DNA of 64,000 nt, taken from positions 992,001 to 1,056,000 of the forward strand of contig NZ_LT629736.1 in the NCBI RefSeq assembly GCF_900104945.1, written 5' to 3'. Source of the stretch: Halopseudomonas xinjiangensis (GTDB lineage: Bacteria > Pseudomonadota > Gammaproteobacteria > Pseudomonadales > Pseudomonadaceae). Positions 44,814 to 53,895 of the stretch are shown here, piece after piece (positions within the stretch are counted from its first letter, which is position 1; each line of letters begins with the position of its first letter). The notes beneath the pieces were generated by a model that saw nothing but the letters and a program-made list of their open reading frames with translations, searched no databases and was not told the DNA's origin. The position numbers and the translations under genes were made by a program.

Positions 44814-46662
44814 GGCGAGTCAGTCCACTGCGGTCGAAGTATTCCAGCACGGCAATGCTGTGATTGCGCCCGATCTTGGTCAGGTCACGGAATTCGGCTG
44901 CGGTGAAACCGCCGTCGGCGCTCTGGTTGGCCATACATTGCGCCGATCGATATAGCTGGTCGGCCAATTTGGGCAGCAGGTAGCGATTGCGTCCGACGAA
45001 GACGAGGATGCCCAAGGCACTCAGTTCATCCAGCGCCGTTTGCAAAACGCCACGCTCCAGTTCGAGCTCGTCGAGCAGCTCGCCAATGACTGGCGGACGC
45101 GGTTCGCAAGCTTCGAACAGAGGTTGCATGCGTGCGAAAAGCTCCTCGGTTGCTGCACTGGGTCTGGGTTGATGATCTGGCCAATGCAGCGACGGACCTG
45201 TCTGGACAATGCTGCCATCATCCAGTGCCACGCGCACCGCGTGTGACAGCAGCTGGCTGGGAAGCTTGATCTGCAATCGCCGCGCCAGTGCTGCGAAAGT
45301 CGGTCCGCGCAGCTGCGGTGATTCGGCATGGAACTCGCGCACGGTGGCGATAAGCGCCTGAGTGCATTGCGCGAACTGAGACGTCTTACAGGCCCAGTTC
45401 CCGCGTCGATACAGCTGGCCGGCCGCGAGCATCGAGGCGACCAGTGAATCCATTGCCTGCTCGCTGATGTGGCGGCCGCGACGAAGGTCGGCCAGGTCTA
45501 TACCGTCTTCCGATGCCTCCAACCGATCCTGCAGGGTTCGCGGCAGGTCGCAGTTGTCCAACGCTCGCAGCATCACCAGGCGCTTGGCCGACTGCCGGCC
45601 GCGGGAAGGGGCCATTGGGTCGACGACGATCCCACTGCCGACCAGCCGATGGGTCGTCGCGTTGCGTATGACGAAACGATCGCCGCTGCGACAAGCGAGC
45701 GGTTCAGCGAGAATCCACTGTGAATAACCCTGGGGATGCCCGTCCTCGATACCGCGTAACGGCACCTGGCGCGCCACCACGGTACCACCACCCAGGTGCA
45801 GCTGCAGGTCGCCGCGTGCGGAATGCTTGGTCAGCCGATCCATCCGCGCGTCCAGCCGCTGGGTGAGCAGCCATGCCTTGTCGTCAAGCAATTGCGAGCC
45901 GCGCTCGTATGCGCCGTCTGCCAGGTCGCCGGCAAGGTCCAGTGCACCGCGTTGCCCAGCTGCCAAGCTGGCCGCTGGCTGGCCATGCCGTTGTATCGAG
46001 CGCACCCGGACCGTCGTGCCACCTGGTGTCAAGCGCAGCGTTTGACCCGGCTGCACCGACCCCTGGTACAGCGTACCGGTTACCACATGTGCCGCACCGG
46101 GGCGGTGGAAGTGCCGATCGATCCAGAACCGCGGCAGCAATTGCGTGTGAGCGGCGTGGTGACACCTGCCCAAAGCGAAGAGCATCTGGCGCAGGTGGTC
46201 GATGCCCAACCCGCTCAGACTGTCGACCTCTGCAATATGGACCGTCTCGATGCCGGCTTCGGCCAGCCGCTCACGCATGTCTTGCCGGAGCGCATCGCGC
46301 GCGTCGGCGGTGGCACGAGACACCTTCGTCAGTACTACGATCGCCATGTCCACTGCCAGTAAACGCATTAGTTCGACATGTTCCAGGGTCTGCGGCATCG
46401 GGCCGTCGTCTGCGGCCACCACGAGCATTACCGCATCAACCGCGCCGACTCCGGCCATAAGCGTGCGCATGAAGCGCTCATGCCCCGGAACGTCGACAAT
46501 GTCGATCCCGCTGCCGTCAGGGGTCTGTAGCCAGGCGAAGCCAAGCTCGATGCTCAGCCCGCGGCGGCGTTCTTCTTCTGTACGGTCGGTATCCTGGCCG
46601 GTCAGGGCGCGCACCAATGCAGTCTTGCCATGGTCGACATGACCCGCAGTTGCAAGAATCAC
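44770..46662 (-). CDS. selB: Selenocysteine-specific elongation factor SelB
   Basis: 630 aa. N-terminal GTPase with G1 GHVDHGKT, G3 VDVPGHERF and G4-like VLTKVS, EF-Tu-like domains 2-3, then about 250 residues of winged-helix repeats (domain 4) that bind the SECIS hairpin. GTP-dependent delivery of Sec-tRNA to UGA codons. GTG start overlapping the selA stop (GTGA). It is the last gene of the module whose client selenoprotein lies about 1.6 kb upstream. Confidence 0.96.
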   Translation of the reverse strand: MILATAGHVDHGKTALVRALTGQDTDRTEEERRRGLSIELGFAWLQTPDGSGIDIVDVPGHERFMRTLMAGVGAVDAVMLVVAADDGPMPQTLEHVELMRLLAVDMAIVVLTKVSRATADARDALRQDMRERLAEAGIETVHIAEVDSLSGLGIDHLRQMLFALGRCHHAAHTQLLPRFWIDRHFHRPGAAHVVTGTLYQGSVQPGQTLRLTPGGTTVRVRSIQRHGQPAASLAAGQRGALDLAGDLADGAYERGSQLLDDKAWLLTQRLDARMDRLTKHSARGDLQLHLGGGTVVARQVPLRGIEDGHPQGYSQWILAEPLACRSGDRFVIRNATTHRLVGSGIVVDPMAPSRGRQSAKRLVMLRALDNCDLPRTLQDRLEASEDGIDLADLRRGRHISEQAMDSLVASMLAAGQLYRRGNWACKTSQFAQCTQALIATVREFHAESPQLRGPTFAALARRLQIKLPSQLLSHAVRVALDDGSIVQTGPSLHWPDHQPRPSAATEELFARMQPLFEACEPRPPVIGELLDELELERGVLQTALDELSALGILVFVGRNRYLLPKLADQLYRSAQCMANQSADGGFTAAEFRDLTKIGRNHSIAVLEYFDRSGLTRLRLGRRWLAGPASP

Positions 46663-48050
46663 CGTCGATCCTTCAGCTGTTCAAGGAAAGCTGTTTCGTC
46701 ATCCAGGCAGCGACAATCAAGAATCACCGAAGCATCCTGAATGCGCCCGATAATGGGTACCGGGAGTCCACGCAAGCTGGCAGCCAGAGCATTAAGCTGG
46801 CTACCGGACCGCTTCGCAGTGGCGCTGCGTAGCACCAGGGCTTGACTGGGGAGTTGCTCGATTGGTAGGGCGCCACTGCCAATCTGTCCCATTACGGCTT
46901 CACTGGTAACCTCGTAACCTTGCCCGACCCAGGCGGCGAGCGGTGCCATCAGCCGCTCGCATTGTTCCGCGATATTCTCGCGTGAGCGGCTCAGTGCCCG
47001 AAGGCTCGGCAAGCGTTCACCAAGCCGTTCAGGATCGGAATACAGGCGTAGCACGGCCTCAAGCGCTGCGATCGTCAGCTTGTCGCAACGCAAGGCACGC
47101 TTGAGCGGATTCTTTTTCAGACGGCCGATCAGTTCACGGCGGCCGACGATGATGCCGCACTGTGGCCCGCCGAGCAGCTTGTCGCCGCTGAACGACACCA
47201 GATCGGCGCCGTTGGCGATGCTGTCCATTGGCGTCGGTTCGGCTGGCAGACCCCAGCGACGCAAGTCGACAAGGCTGCCACTTCCCAGATCCACGATGTA
47301 CGGCAGATCGTGATCGTGGGCGAGCTGAGCCAGGCGTTGTTCCGGCACGGTTGCCGTGAAGCCGACCACCTTGTAGTTGCTGGTGTGAACGGTCATCAGC
47401 AAGCTGGTGCGCGGGGTGATCGCCTCGGCGTAGTCGGCCAGGTGCGTGCGGTTGGTCGTGCCGACTTCGCGGAGTTTGCATTGGGCTCGGAGCATCACAT
47501 CCGGCATACGGAATGCGCCGCCGATTTCCACCAGCTCACCGCGCGAGACGGGCACTTCCTTGCCTTTGGCCAGTGTGTTGAGCATCAACAGCACGGCGGC
47601 TGCGTTGTTGTTGACCACGGTGGCAGCTTCCGCGCCGGTGAGCCGGCACAGCCACGCTTCGAGGTGGGCATCGCGATCGCCACGCCGGCCGCTATCCAGA
47701 TCGAACTCCAGATTGCTTGCGCCGCGAGCTACGGCTGTCATCGCCGCGATGGCTTCCTCGGGCAGTGGCGCGCGGCCCAGGTTGGTATGCAGCACGGTGC
47801 CGGTCAGGTTCAATACCCTGCGCAGCGAGGGCGATAGCCGGGTGGTCAGTATGTTTTGTACGGCGCCGCAGAAGGCATCGGCATCGAACGGAGTCACAGT
47901 GATTCGCAGCGTGGAAAGCGCCTGCGCAATGATCTCTTTTACCAGCGGCTGGCCATGCTGTGCAGCAAGCTCTGCCACCCACGGCCAGCGCAACAGCTGG
48001 TCGACCGAGGGAAGGGTGCGGCGGGGATCAGCGGAAAGGTCCATGTACAT
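46659..48050 (-). CDS. selA: L-seryl-tRNA(Sec) selenium transferase SelA
   Basis: 463 aa. PLP lysine in SFSGDKLLGGPQCG, with N-terminal core domain (VLNLTGTVLHTNLGRAPLPEEA) and NNNAAAVLLML typical of SelA. Converts Ser-tRNA(Sec) to Sec-tRNA(Sec) using selenophosphate. Translationally coupled to selB. selD (selenophosphate synthase) and selC (tRNA-Sec) are not seen in the window and must be elsewhere. Confidence 0.96.
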   Translation of the reverse strand: MYMDLSADPRRTLPSVDQLLRWPWVAELAAQHGQPLVKEIIAQALSTLRITVTPFDADAFCGAVQNILTTRLSPSLRRVLNLTGTVLHTNLGRAPLPEEAIAAMTAVARGASNLEFDLDSGRRGDRDAHLEAWLCRLTGAEAATVVNNNAAAVLLMLNTLAKGKEVPVSRGELVEIGGAFRMPDVMLRAQCKLREVGTTNRTHLADYAEAITPRTSLLMTVHTSNYKVVGFTATVPEQRLAQLAHDHDLPYIVDLGSGSLVDLRRWGLPAEPTPMDSIANGADLVSFSGDKLLGGPQCGIIVGRRELIGRLKKNPLKRALRCDKLTIAALEAVLRLYSDPERLGERLPSLRALSRSRENIAEQCERLMAPLAAWVGQGYEVTSEAVMGQIGSGALPIEQLPSQALVLRSATAKRSGSQLNALAASLRGLPVPIIGRIQDASVILDCRCLDDETAFLEQLKDRR

Positions 48051-48129
48051 CCATAGCGTAACGGTTGAAAGGTTCGTTGAAACGCGTGGTTTCGGATGCC
48101 CGATAGGGAAGGGACGGGGCGACGAACCG

Positions 48130-48152
48130 CCCGCTGCCGTAAAGGCAGCGGG
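48130..48152 (-). terminator. Hairpin between the selenoprotein and selA genes
   Basis: CCCGCTGCC and GGCAGCGGG pair around GTAAA, 78 bases after the UGSC stop. No T-run, so it may attenuate rather than end the transcript before selA. Confidence 0.45.
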
Positions 48153-48230
48153 AACTACGAGACGTACTCGCGCGTGCCCAGGTTCGTTTCCGATCGGACC
48201 CGCAGCGATAGGTCAGGCTCGCTTGATGAC

Positions 48231-48761
48231 TCAGGTGTCCTGTCTGGTCAGCGCCTCCAAGATGTTGGCGAACGCCTGATCAGCCAGTGCGCGTAGTTCA
48301 TCATCGGTCCGGTCCTGAATCGGATGTGGTACGAAGACCATGTCCGGATTCATGCCCAATGCCTTGCTCTGCAGCGCCGCCGCTTCGACAAACTCGGTTG
48401 AAGCGATACCAACGCCCGGGATCTTGCGGCCTTCGAGGTCGCCTATGTCATGCATACAGCACGACGTACAGGAGCCTCAGTCAGCCAATCCTTCTACCAA
48501 AACGTCGCACTCGCTGGCGATGAGTTGCTTTAGTTCGGTCGGAGCGATCCGGGCGAACGTCGGCTTGCGATACCGCTTCACTTCGATACCGCGCTCCGAG
48601 AGCAGGGCATCCAGTCGATCGAGAAATACATCGCCGCGTGATTTGGAGATGTCCAGGAGACCGACGGTCAATCCTTCCAGGCTTGCCGGCCTGGCACTCA
48701 GGCTACGGCCGGCCGGGGACGATTCGGCGGTCGGGTCGAGCAGTGTGGTCGGCGCGTTCAT
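48231..48761 (-). CDS. UGSC-family selenoprotein (in-frame UGA = Sec95)
   Basis: Read through TGA at 48477-48479, the frame gives 176 aa: 94 residues up to VLVEGLAD, Sec95, then GSCTSCC and 74 more residues to the TGA at 48231. The UGSC motif with extra Cys (98, 101, 102) is the hallmark of the UGSC family, reported from marine bacteria as a hypothetical selenoprotein. The N-terminal half is alpha/beta (LTVGLLDISKSRGDVFLDRLDALL). A SECIS hairpin lies just downstream (48447-48465). The start overlaps the upstream Trx-like gene (ATGA), and selA-selB follow. Probable redox role; substrate unknown. If read conventionally, it would appear as two short ORFs. Confidence 0.93.
48447..48465 (-). promoter_or_regulatory. 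Bacterial SECIS element
   Basis: Read on the minus strand, GUCGUGC (48465-48459) pairs with GCAUGAC (48453-48447), 7 bp with one G-U, around the loop UGUAU that has G in its second position. The UGA is 11 bases upstream of the stem and 18 from the loop, inside the window known for E. coli-type SECIS. It is within coding sequence. Confidence 0.85.
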
Positions 48762-50212
48762 GCCGTTACCTCCTTGCTTACCGGGGTGGAGCCAGTCGGG
48801 CCGGAGGCGGCCCAGCCAGCGATGACGGCGGAGAACAGACCGGCCGGACCTCCGGCCCGGACGATCAGCAACCCACCGGGTCGAAACTTGGGAATATCGG
48901 CGCTGGCGAAGTTCGCCGGCATGCCCTCGGCGATGCCATCGGCACCGACCACCAGATCCTTGCCAGGCATGACCAGCAACTTGTCCAACTCTTCGCGCAG
49001 GCGAGCCTTGCTCCAGCCCGCGTCAAGAAACACCCGCGCGTGCTCCGGAGAGACGACCAGCATGGCATCGCCATGCATGGCCAACTTGTAATGATCAACT
49101 GCGCGCAGCGAGAGGGCGAAGCTTCGGGCCAGCGACTCGGGCGTGCGGGACTTCTGATCGAGAATGCCCTGCACGCCTTCGGCAGCGAACAGGGTCACGA
49201 CTGACTGGTCCTTGCCGAAGCCGCGCTCGACAGCCAGGGAGTCCCACTCGCCGTCCTCGGCTTCGGCAAAGCAGAAGGTGTATTTGCCGGGCGTACCGAG
49301 GGTGGCGCGATCAATCTCGCCGGGACGGCCGCCGCCGACGTTGCGTACGACCAGCTGCAGCGCGCGACCGATACTGGCGTTGGCGCGGTTTCCTTGCCCC
49401 AATGCATTCACGCCCGAATTCATTCCGATCTGCGTGGCGGCGGGGCCGTTTACCAGAACTAGCGGGCCCGCGAACATGGTCGTGCAGAGGAGACCGTGCA
49501 TGCCGAACTCGTCGATCAGTGCAGCTTCCACTGCGGCAAGCACAACCGGCATATATTCGGGTTTGCAGCCAGCCATGACCGCGTTGATGGCGACTTTTTC
49601 GACGGTACAGGGCACCAGGTCTGGCGGCATCAACCCAAGCACTTCCTCCGGTTTGCGCGCGGTGCCTTGCAGCATCCGGTAAACGCGCTCCGGCGTCGGG
49701 GGCACAACCGGTAGTCCGTCGCTCCAGCCGCGATCGAAACAGGCTTCGATGGGGTCTTCGCTGTCGCCGATCTCAACTTCACGCGAAGCAAAGCTCACCG
49801 CGCCGAAGCGTATGGCGAGGCGATCCGAGACACCCGGGTCCTGGGTCTTCGAACCACAACCGGGACGGGAGGCGGGCAGGTCGGCGCCAAGCGCAGTGCA
49901 GCCGCTTATCCGCTCCCAATCTTCACGAAACCACCCGTAGGTCCGCTCGATCTCCGCACCGTGGTCACGGCGGATAAGCGTAGGGACGATTTCGCACTCA
50001 AGGGACCATGACCAGGCCAGGTCCGTGTCGTCTATCTGTCGCGCGTGACCGGCAGAGAAATCAGCGACGTCCTGGGCGACGACGGTGATGGGGATGCCGC
50101 TGTCGGACAGCTGAGCAAGCACCGGCTCGATGAGGCTGCAGGTCGGGCAGGCGCGCTTGACGATGACGATGAGTCCGTCAGGAAGAGCAGGGAGCAGATT
50201 ATGTGTTGTCAT
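48758..50212 (-). CDS. Thioredoxin-like protein fused to a UGSC-associated domain
   Basis: 484 aa from the ATG at 50212. Residues 10-110 form a thioredoxin-like domain with the redox motif CPTC (22-25) and the cis-Pro in CEIVPTLIRR. A Gly/Pro-rich linker with Cys follows, then about 330 residues of an alpha/beta domain that I know only from partners of UGSC proteins: WSDGLPVVPPTPERVYRML, and AMHGDAMLVVSPEHARVFLDAGW. Cytoplasmic, no signal. Its stop overlaps the selenoprotein start, so it and the UGSC protein probably act as an electron-transfer pair (inference). RBS weak (AAGGG adjacent to the ATG). Confidence 0.82.
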   Translation of the reverse strand: MTTHNLLPALPDGLIVIVKRACPTCSLIEPVLAQLSDSGIPITVVAQDVADFSAGHARQIDDTDLAWSWSLECEIVPTLIRRDHGAEIERTYGWFREDWERISGCTALGADLPASRPGCGSKTQDPGVSDRLAIRFGAVSFASREVEIGDSEDPIEACFDRGWSDGLPVVPPTPERVYRMLQGTARKPEEVLGLMPPDLVPCTVEKVAINAVMAGCKPEYMPVVLAAVEAALIDEFGMHGLLCTTMFAGPLVLVNGPAATQIGMNSGVNALGQGNRANASIGRALQLVVRNVGGGRPGEIDRATLGTPGKYTFCFAEAEDGEWDSLAVERGFGKDQSVVTLFAAEGVQGILDQKSRTPESLARSFALSLRAVDHYKLAMHGDAMLVVSPEHARVFLDAGWSKARLREELDKLLVMPGKDLVVGADGIAEGMPANFASADIPKFRPGGLLIVRAGGPAGLFSAVIAGWAASGPTGSTPVSKEVTA

Positions 50213-50299
50213 CCCTTGTTTGTAGCAGGTTCCGTTCGGCAGGCAAGCACTATCAGCTGGGCTGATGAGTGCCGCCTTTTGTCGCAAATCGAGACACCC

Positions 50300-51763
50300 T
50301 CACCGGGAAGGAAGCAGCCCCGCGCATGATTCGTCACCGGTAGCGGTCTGTGGTCGGCTCTGGCCGGGTTGATTAAGCAGCGCCGAAAGCCGTACGTCGG
50401 CGCCCAGCACATAGCGCAACTGGCCCTGGCGATCGAATACCGGCGCCGATAAGGTGAAGCAGAATGCGTCGGTTGCGGATGAACGATACACCGGGCTGAT
50501 GTACGGCTTGAGGTCGTCGCGCACGGCCTTGAACCACGGACGACCCACCCAGTTACGCCCACGGACGCTACCTTTGCCAGTGTCAGCCAGGTCTTTCGCA
50601 AAAATGTTCTCACTGACCTGGGTGCCATCGGCACCGACCAGATACATCAATTCGAAGCGATGATCACGCGCGATGTATTCCTGCATGGCGCGCTCGGCCT
50701 GAGCCGTTCCGTCGAGCAGAGCGGGTTCCGTTGCGAAGCGCTCGATTCGCTCGCGTACCTGCTGGTGCACGCCAAGCTGGAACCGGCCCAGTCCGTCGAG
50801 CAGGTGATCGCCTTCGCTTCTTACGGCCTCGCTGTGCTGGCTTACCTGAGCGGCCTTGCGCAGCAACTGATGGGCGACGCCCGAGATGCTTTGCACGTCT
50901 TCGCTAACCGAGCGAACTGCCGCACCGATCTGCTCGGTGCCGCTGGCCATGCTGGTCATGCGCTGATCGAGCTGCTCCATCCCCTGAACCGCATCGGCCA
51001 GCCGCTGATCGACGCGCAGGATGCCGTCGCGGCCCTCGGCGATCGAGCGATGCATGCTCTCACCGGCGTCCTGCAGGTGCTGCATGCCGCCACGAAACCC
51101 TTCGATGATGGTGCTTACCCGGTCGGTGGCTTCGGTGGTATGACCAGCCAGGCGCCGGACCTCCTCGGCGACGACGGCGAATCCACGACCCTGCTCGCCG
51201 GCGCGCGCCGCTTCGATGGCGGCATTCAGGGCGAGGAGGTTGGTCTGCTGGGAAATAGTGGCGATCATGCCGATTACCTGGGTGACTTCCTCGATCTGCT
51301 TGCCGAGTCGTTGTATTTCTCCGGCGAGCTGGCTCTCGGCATTTTGAATGGTGTCCACCTGTGTCAGCACCAGACGGCTGTCCGTTTCACACTGGCGAAG
51401 CTTGGAGGTGACCTGGCCGGCCAGGCCGGCAATCGCCGATGCGCTGGGCACCAGTTCCGACTCGAGCGTTGTGCTGATTTCCTCGATGGCGCTGGCAATC
51501 ATCTCGGCGGACTGCGAGAGCTGTTCGCCGTTGCGTTCGGTCTCACCGGCGATCGAGGCGAGCTGGGGAGCGTGCGCGGCGATGCCGACTGCAGCGTCAA
51601 GGCTGGTTGCTATGCGCTGGTGCAACCGTTCGACGAATTCAGGCAGGCCGCTCAGCGAGCCGCGTTGCGCGGACGGCTTCACGCTCAGGTCAAGGTTGCC
51701 GAACAGGCGCGTGTATACAAGCGAATCGGCTGAGTTGATACGGGAAAAGGTAAACAGGCCCAT
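50300..51763 (-). CDS. Soluble chemoreceptor with C-terminal Cache sensor
   Basis: 487 aa without membrane segments. The order is inverted compared with classical MCPs: the signalling domain comes first (hairpin tip [32 protein letters not shown] at about 180-215), then a coiled-coil, then a PDC/Cache-like sensor at about 365-470 ([56 protein letters not shown]). It should sense a small cytoplasmic ligand and signal to CheA. It lies just upstream of the fab genes' end, a position I recall for an MCP in P. aeruginosa. Confidence 0.88.
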   Translation of the reverse strand: MGLFTFSRINSADSLVYTRLFGNLDLSVKPSAQRGSLSGLPEFVERLHQRIATSLDAAVGIAAHAPQLASIAGETERNGEQLSQSAEMIASAIEEISTTLESELVPSASAIAGLAGQVTSKLRQCETDSRLVLTQVDTIQNAESQLAGEIQRLGKQIEEVTQVIGMIATISQQTNLLALNAAIEAARAGEQGRGFAVVAEEVRRLAGHTTEATDRVSTIIEGFRGGMQHLQDAGESMHRSIAEGRDGILRVDQRLADAVQGMEQLDQRMTSMASGTEQIGAAVRSVSEDVQSISGVAHQLLRKAAQVSQHSEAVRSEGDHLLDGLGRFQLGVHQQVRERIERFATEPALLDGTAQAERAMQEYIARDHRFELMYLVGADGTQVSENIFAKDLADTGKGSVRGRNWVGRPWFKAVRDDLKPYISPVYRSSATDAFCFTLSAPVFDRQGQLRYVLGADVRLSALLNQPGQSRPQTATGDESCAGLLPSR

Positions 51764-51924
51764 GGTGTGTCCTTGCTCAGGGGGAACGATCAGGTTCGTC
51801 GAAGCAAGGATGGTGCCACTGGTACTGTGCCGATTTGTCAGGCTGGGAGACGGGAAGTTGCCCTGGAACAGGGCGAAACGGGAAGCAGATGCCCGCAGAC
51901 GGGCGAGAAAGAGCAGTCTGGCGA

Positions 51925-51941
51925 GCGGCCTGGCAGGCCGC
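51925..51941 (-). terminator. Hairpin after fabB
   Basis: GCGGCCT and AGGCCGC form a perfect 7-bp stem around GGC, 13 bases past the fabB stop. It is short and without a T-run. Confidence 0.35.
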
Positions 51942-51953
51942 CCGCCAGCCGTA

Positions 51954-53171
51954 TCAGGCTCCGGTCCAGCGCTTCATGATCAGGGTGGCGTTGGTGCCAC
52001 CGAAACCGAAGCTGTTGGACATCACCACATCGACCGCTTGATCCAGTCGTTCACGCAAGATCGGCAGGTCACCGGCGTTCTCGTCCAGCTCCTCGATGTT
52101 TGCCGAGGCGGCCAGGAAGTTATCCCGAAGCATCAGCAGGCAATAGATCGCCTCCTGCACACCAGCGGCGCCGAGTGAGTGACCAGACAGGCTCTTGGTA
52201 GAGCTGATCTTCGGCGCCTTGTCGCCGAACACTTCACGAATCGCCTTGAGTTCGGCGACATCCCCGACCGGAGTAGAAGTGCCGTGCGTGTTCAGGTATT
52301 CGATGGTGTCGTCGACAGTCGCCAAAGCCTGCTGCATGCAGCGCACTGCACCTTCGCCGCTCGGCGCGACCATGTCGTGGCCGTCGGAAGTAGCCCCGTA
52401 ACCAATGACCTCGGCATAGATCTTCGCACCGCGTGCCAGGGCATGCTCGAGCTCTTCCACCACGACCATGCCGCCACCGCCAGCGATCACGAAGCCGTCG
52501 CGCTTGGAGTCGTAGGCGCGCGATGCCTTCTCTGGTGTTTCGTTGTAATCGGTGGACAGGGCGCCCATGGCATCGAACAGCATCGCTTGGGACCAGTGCT
52601 CTTCCTCACCGCCACCGGCGAAGACGATGTCCTGTTTGCCGAGCTGAATCAGTTCCGCAGCGTGGCCAATACAATGCGCACTGGTCGCGCAGGCCGAGGA
52701 GATCGAATAGTTCACGCCCTTGATCTTGAAAGGCGTCGCCAGACAGGCCGATACGGTGCTGCCCATGGTACGCGGCACACGATATGGCCCGATCTTCTTG
52801 ACGCCTTTTTCCCGCAGGATATCGACCGCTTCCATCTGGTTCAGCGTCGAGGCGCCGCCGCTACCGGCGACCAGGCCGGTGCGGACGTGACTGATCTGTT
52901 CATCGGTCAGACCTGCGTCAGCAATCGCCTGCTGCATGGACAGGTAGGCGAAAGCCGCTGCATCACCCATGAAGCGCTTGAGCTTGCGGTCGATCGCGGC
53001 ATCCAGATCGATTTTCACGCTGCCGGAAACCTGACTGCGCAGGCCTTTCTCGGCGTATTCGGGGTTGAAGGTTATGCCCGGCTTGGCCGCCTTGAGGCTG
53101 GCCGCCACGCTGTCCAGATCCTGGCCAAGGCAGGAAATGATGCCCATGCCTGTAATCACGACGCGACGCAT
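51954..53171 (-). CDS. fabB: Beta-ketoacyl-ACP synthase I
   Basis: 405 aa, standard length. Nucleophile Cys in [12 protein letters not shown], His in [14 protein letters not shown] and second His in [11 protein letters not shown]; Lys in the [12 protein letters not shown] region. Elongates acyl-ACP and is needed for unsaturated fatty acids with FabA. Downstream of fabA with 10 bases between, one operon. Confidence 0.97.
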   Translation of the reverse strand: MRRVVITGMGIISCLGQDLDSVAASLKAAKPGITFNPEYAEKGLRSQVSGSVKIDLDAAIDRKLKRFMGDAAAFAYLSMQQAIADAGLTDEQISHVRTGLVAGSGGASTLNQMEAVDILREKGVKKIGPYRVPRTMGSTVSACLATPFKIKGVNYSISSACATSAHCIGHAAELIQLGKQDIVFAGGGEEEHWSQAMLFDAMGALSTDYNETPEKASRAYDSKRDGFVIAGGGGMVVVEELEHALARGAKIYAEVIGYGATSDGHDMVAPSGEGAVRCMQQALATVDDTIEYLNTHGTSTPVGDVAELKAIREVFGDKAPKISSTKSLSGHSLGAAGVQEAIYCLLMLRDNFLAASANIEELDENAGDLPILRERLDQAVDVVMSNSFGFGGTNATLIMKRWTGA

Positions 53172-53181
53172 AATGGTGTCC

Positions 53182-53697
53182 TCAGAAGCTGTCTGTTGAA
53201 GTGAACAAACCTACCCGCAGCCCTTCCGCGGTGTAGATTTCACGGCCGTCGACGGCCATGCTGCCATCGGCGATGCCGAGGGTCAGCGAACGGTTGATGG
53301 TGCGCTTGATGTGAATGGTATAGGTCACTTTTTTCGCGACGGGAAGTACCTGACCAAAGAACTTGACTTCGCCGGAACCGAGTGCGCGACCGCGCCCTTC
53401 GTAGCCTAGCCAGCCGAGGTAAAAGCCGACCAGCTGCCACATCGCATCCAGCCCGAGACAGCCCGGCATTACCGGGTCGCCTTCGAAATGACAGGCGAAA
53501 AACCACAGATCAGGATGAATATCCAGCTCGGCCACGATCTCGCCCTTGCCGAACCGTCCCCCGGTATCGCTGATGTGCGTAACACGATCCATCATCAGCA
53601 TGTTGGGTGCGGGCAACTGCGGGTTACCGGGGCCGAACAACTCGCCGCGACTGCACTTGAGCAGCTCTTCCCGGTCGTACGCGTTCTGTCTAGACAT
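53182..53697 (-). CDS. fabA: 3-hydroxydecanoyl-ACP dehydratase/isomerase
   Basis: 171 aa from the ATG at 53697, exactly the usual FabA length; a longer in-frame start at 53763 is unlikely. Active-site His in [31 protein letters not shown] and Asp in LGLDAMW. Introduces the cis double bond that fabB then elongates. Membrane fluidity control; regulation by a FabR/DesT-type regulator would be expected but no site is clear. Confidence 0.97.
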   Translation of the reverse strand: MSRQNAYDREELLKCSRGELFGPGNPQLPAPNMLMMDRVTHISDTGGRFGKGEIVAELDIHPDLWFFACHFEGDPVMPGCLGLDAMWQLVGFYLGWLGYEGRGRALGSGEVKFFGQVLPVAKKVTYTIHIKRTINRSLTLGIADGSMAVDGREIYTAEGLRVGLFTSTDSF

Positions 53698-53895
53698 TAA
53701 AAGCTCCTGCTGTACCCCGCCTGGGCGGGATGCTGATTGTTCTGCTGGACGGTACTGATCCATCCGCCGGCGTAAGCTCAGACTGCCTGGCAGCGGTGAA
53801 AGTCACACCCGGTTTTAACCAGGCGCAGAGGATACCCGCAAGCCAGCCAAGAACAAAATTTCTTCGGTTCAGGCCGGCCAGGGCGATGACGCAGA

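Noticed and set aside
48051-48230. Possible selC (tRNA-Sec) between selA and the UGSC gene
   Set aside because: No UCA anticodon loop, long variable arm or CCA end; only a simple 9-bp hairpin is found.
48231-48761. Two separate short genes of 74 and 94 codons
   Set aside because: They are one frame broken only by TGA, with the UGSC motif at the break and a SECIS hairpin after it; merged as a selenoprotein.
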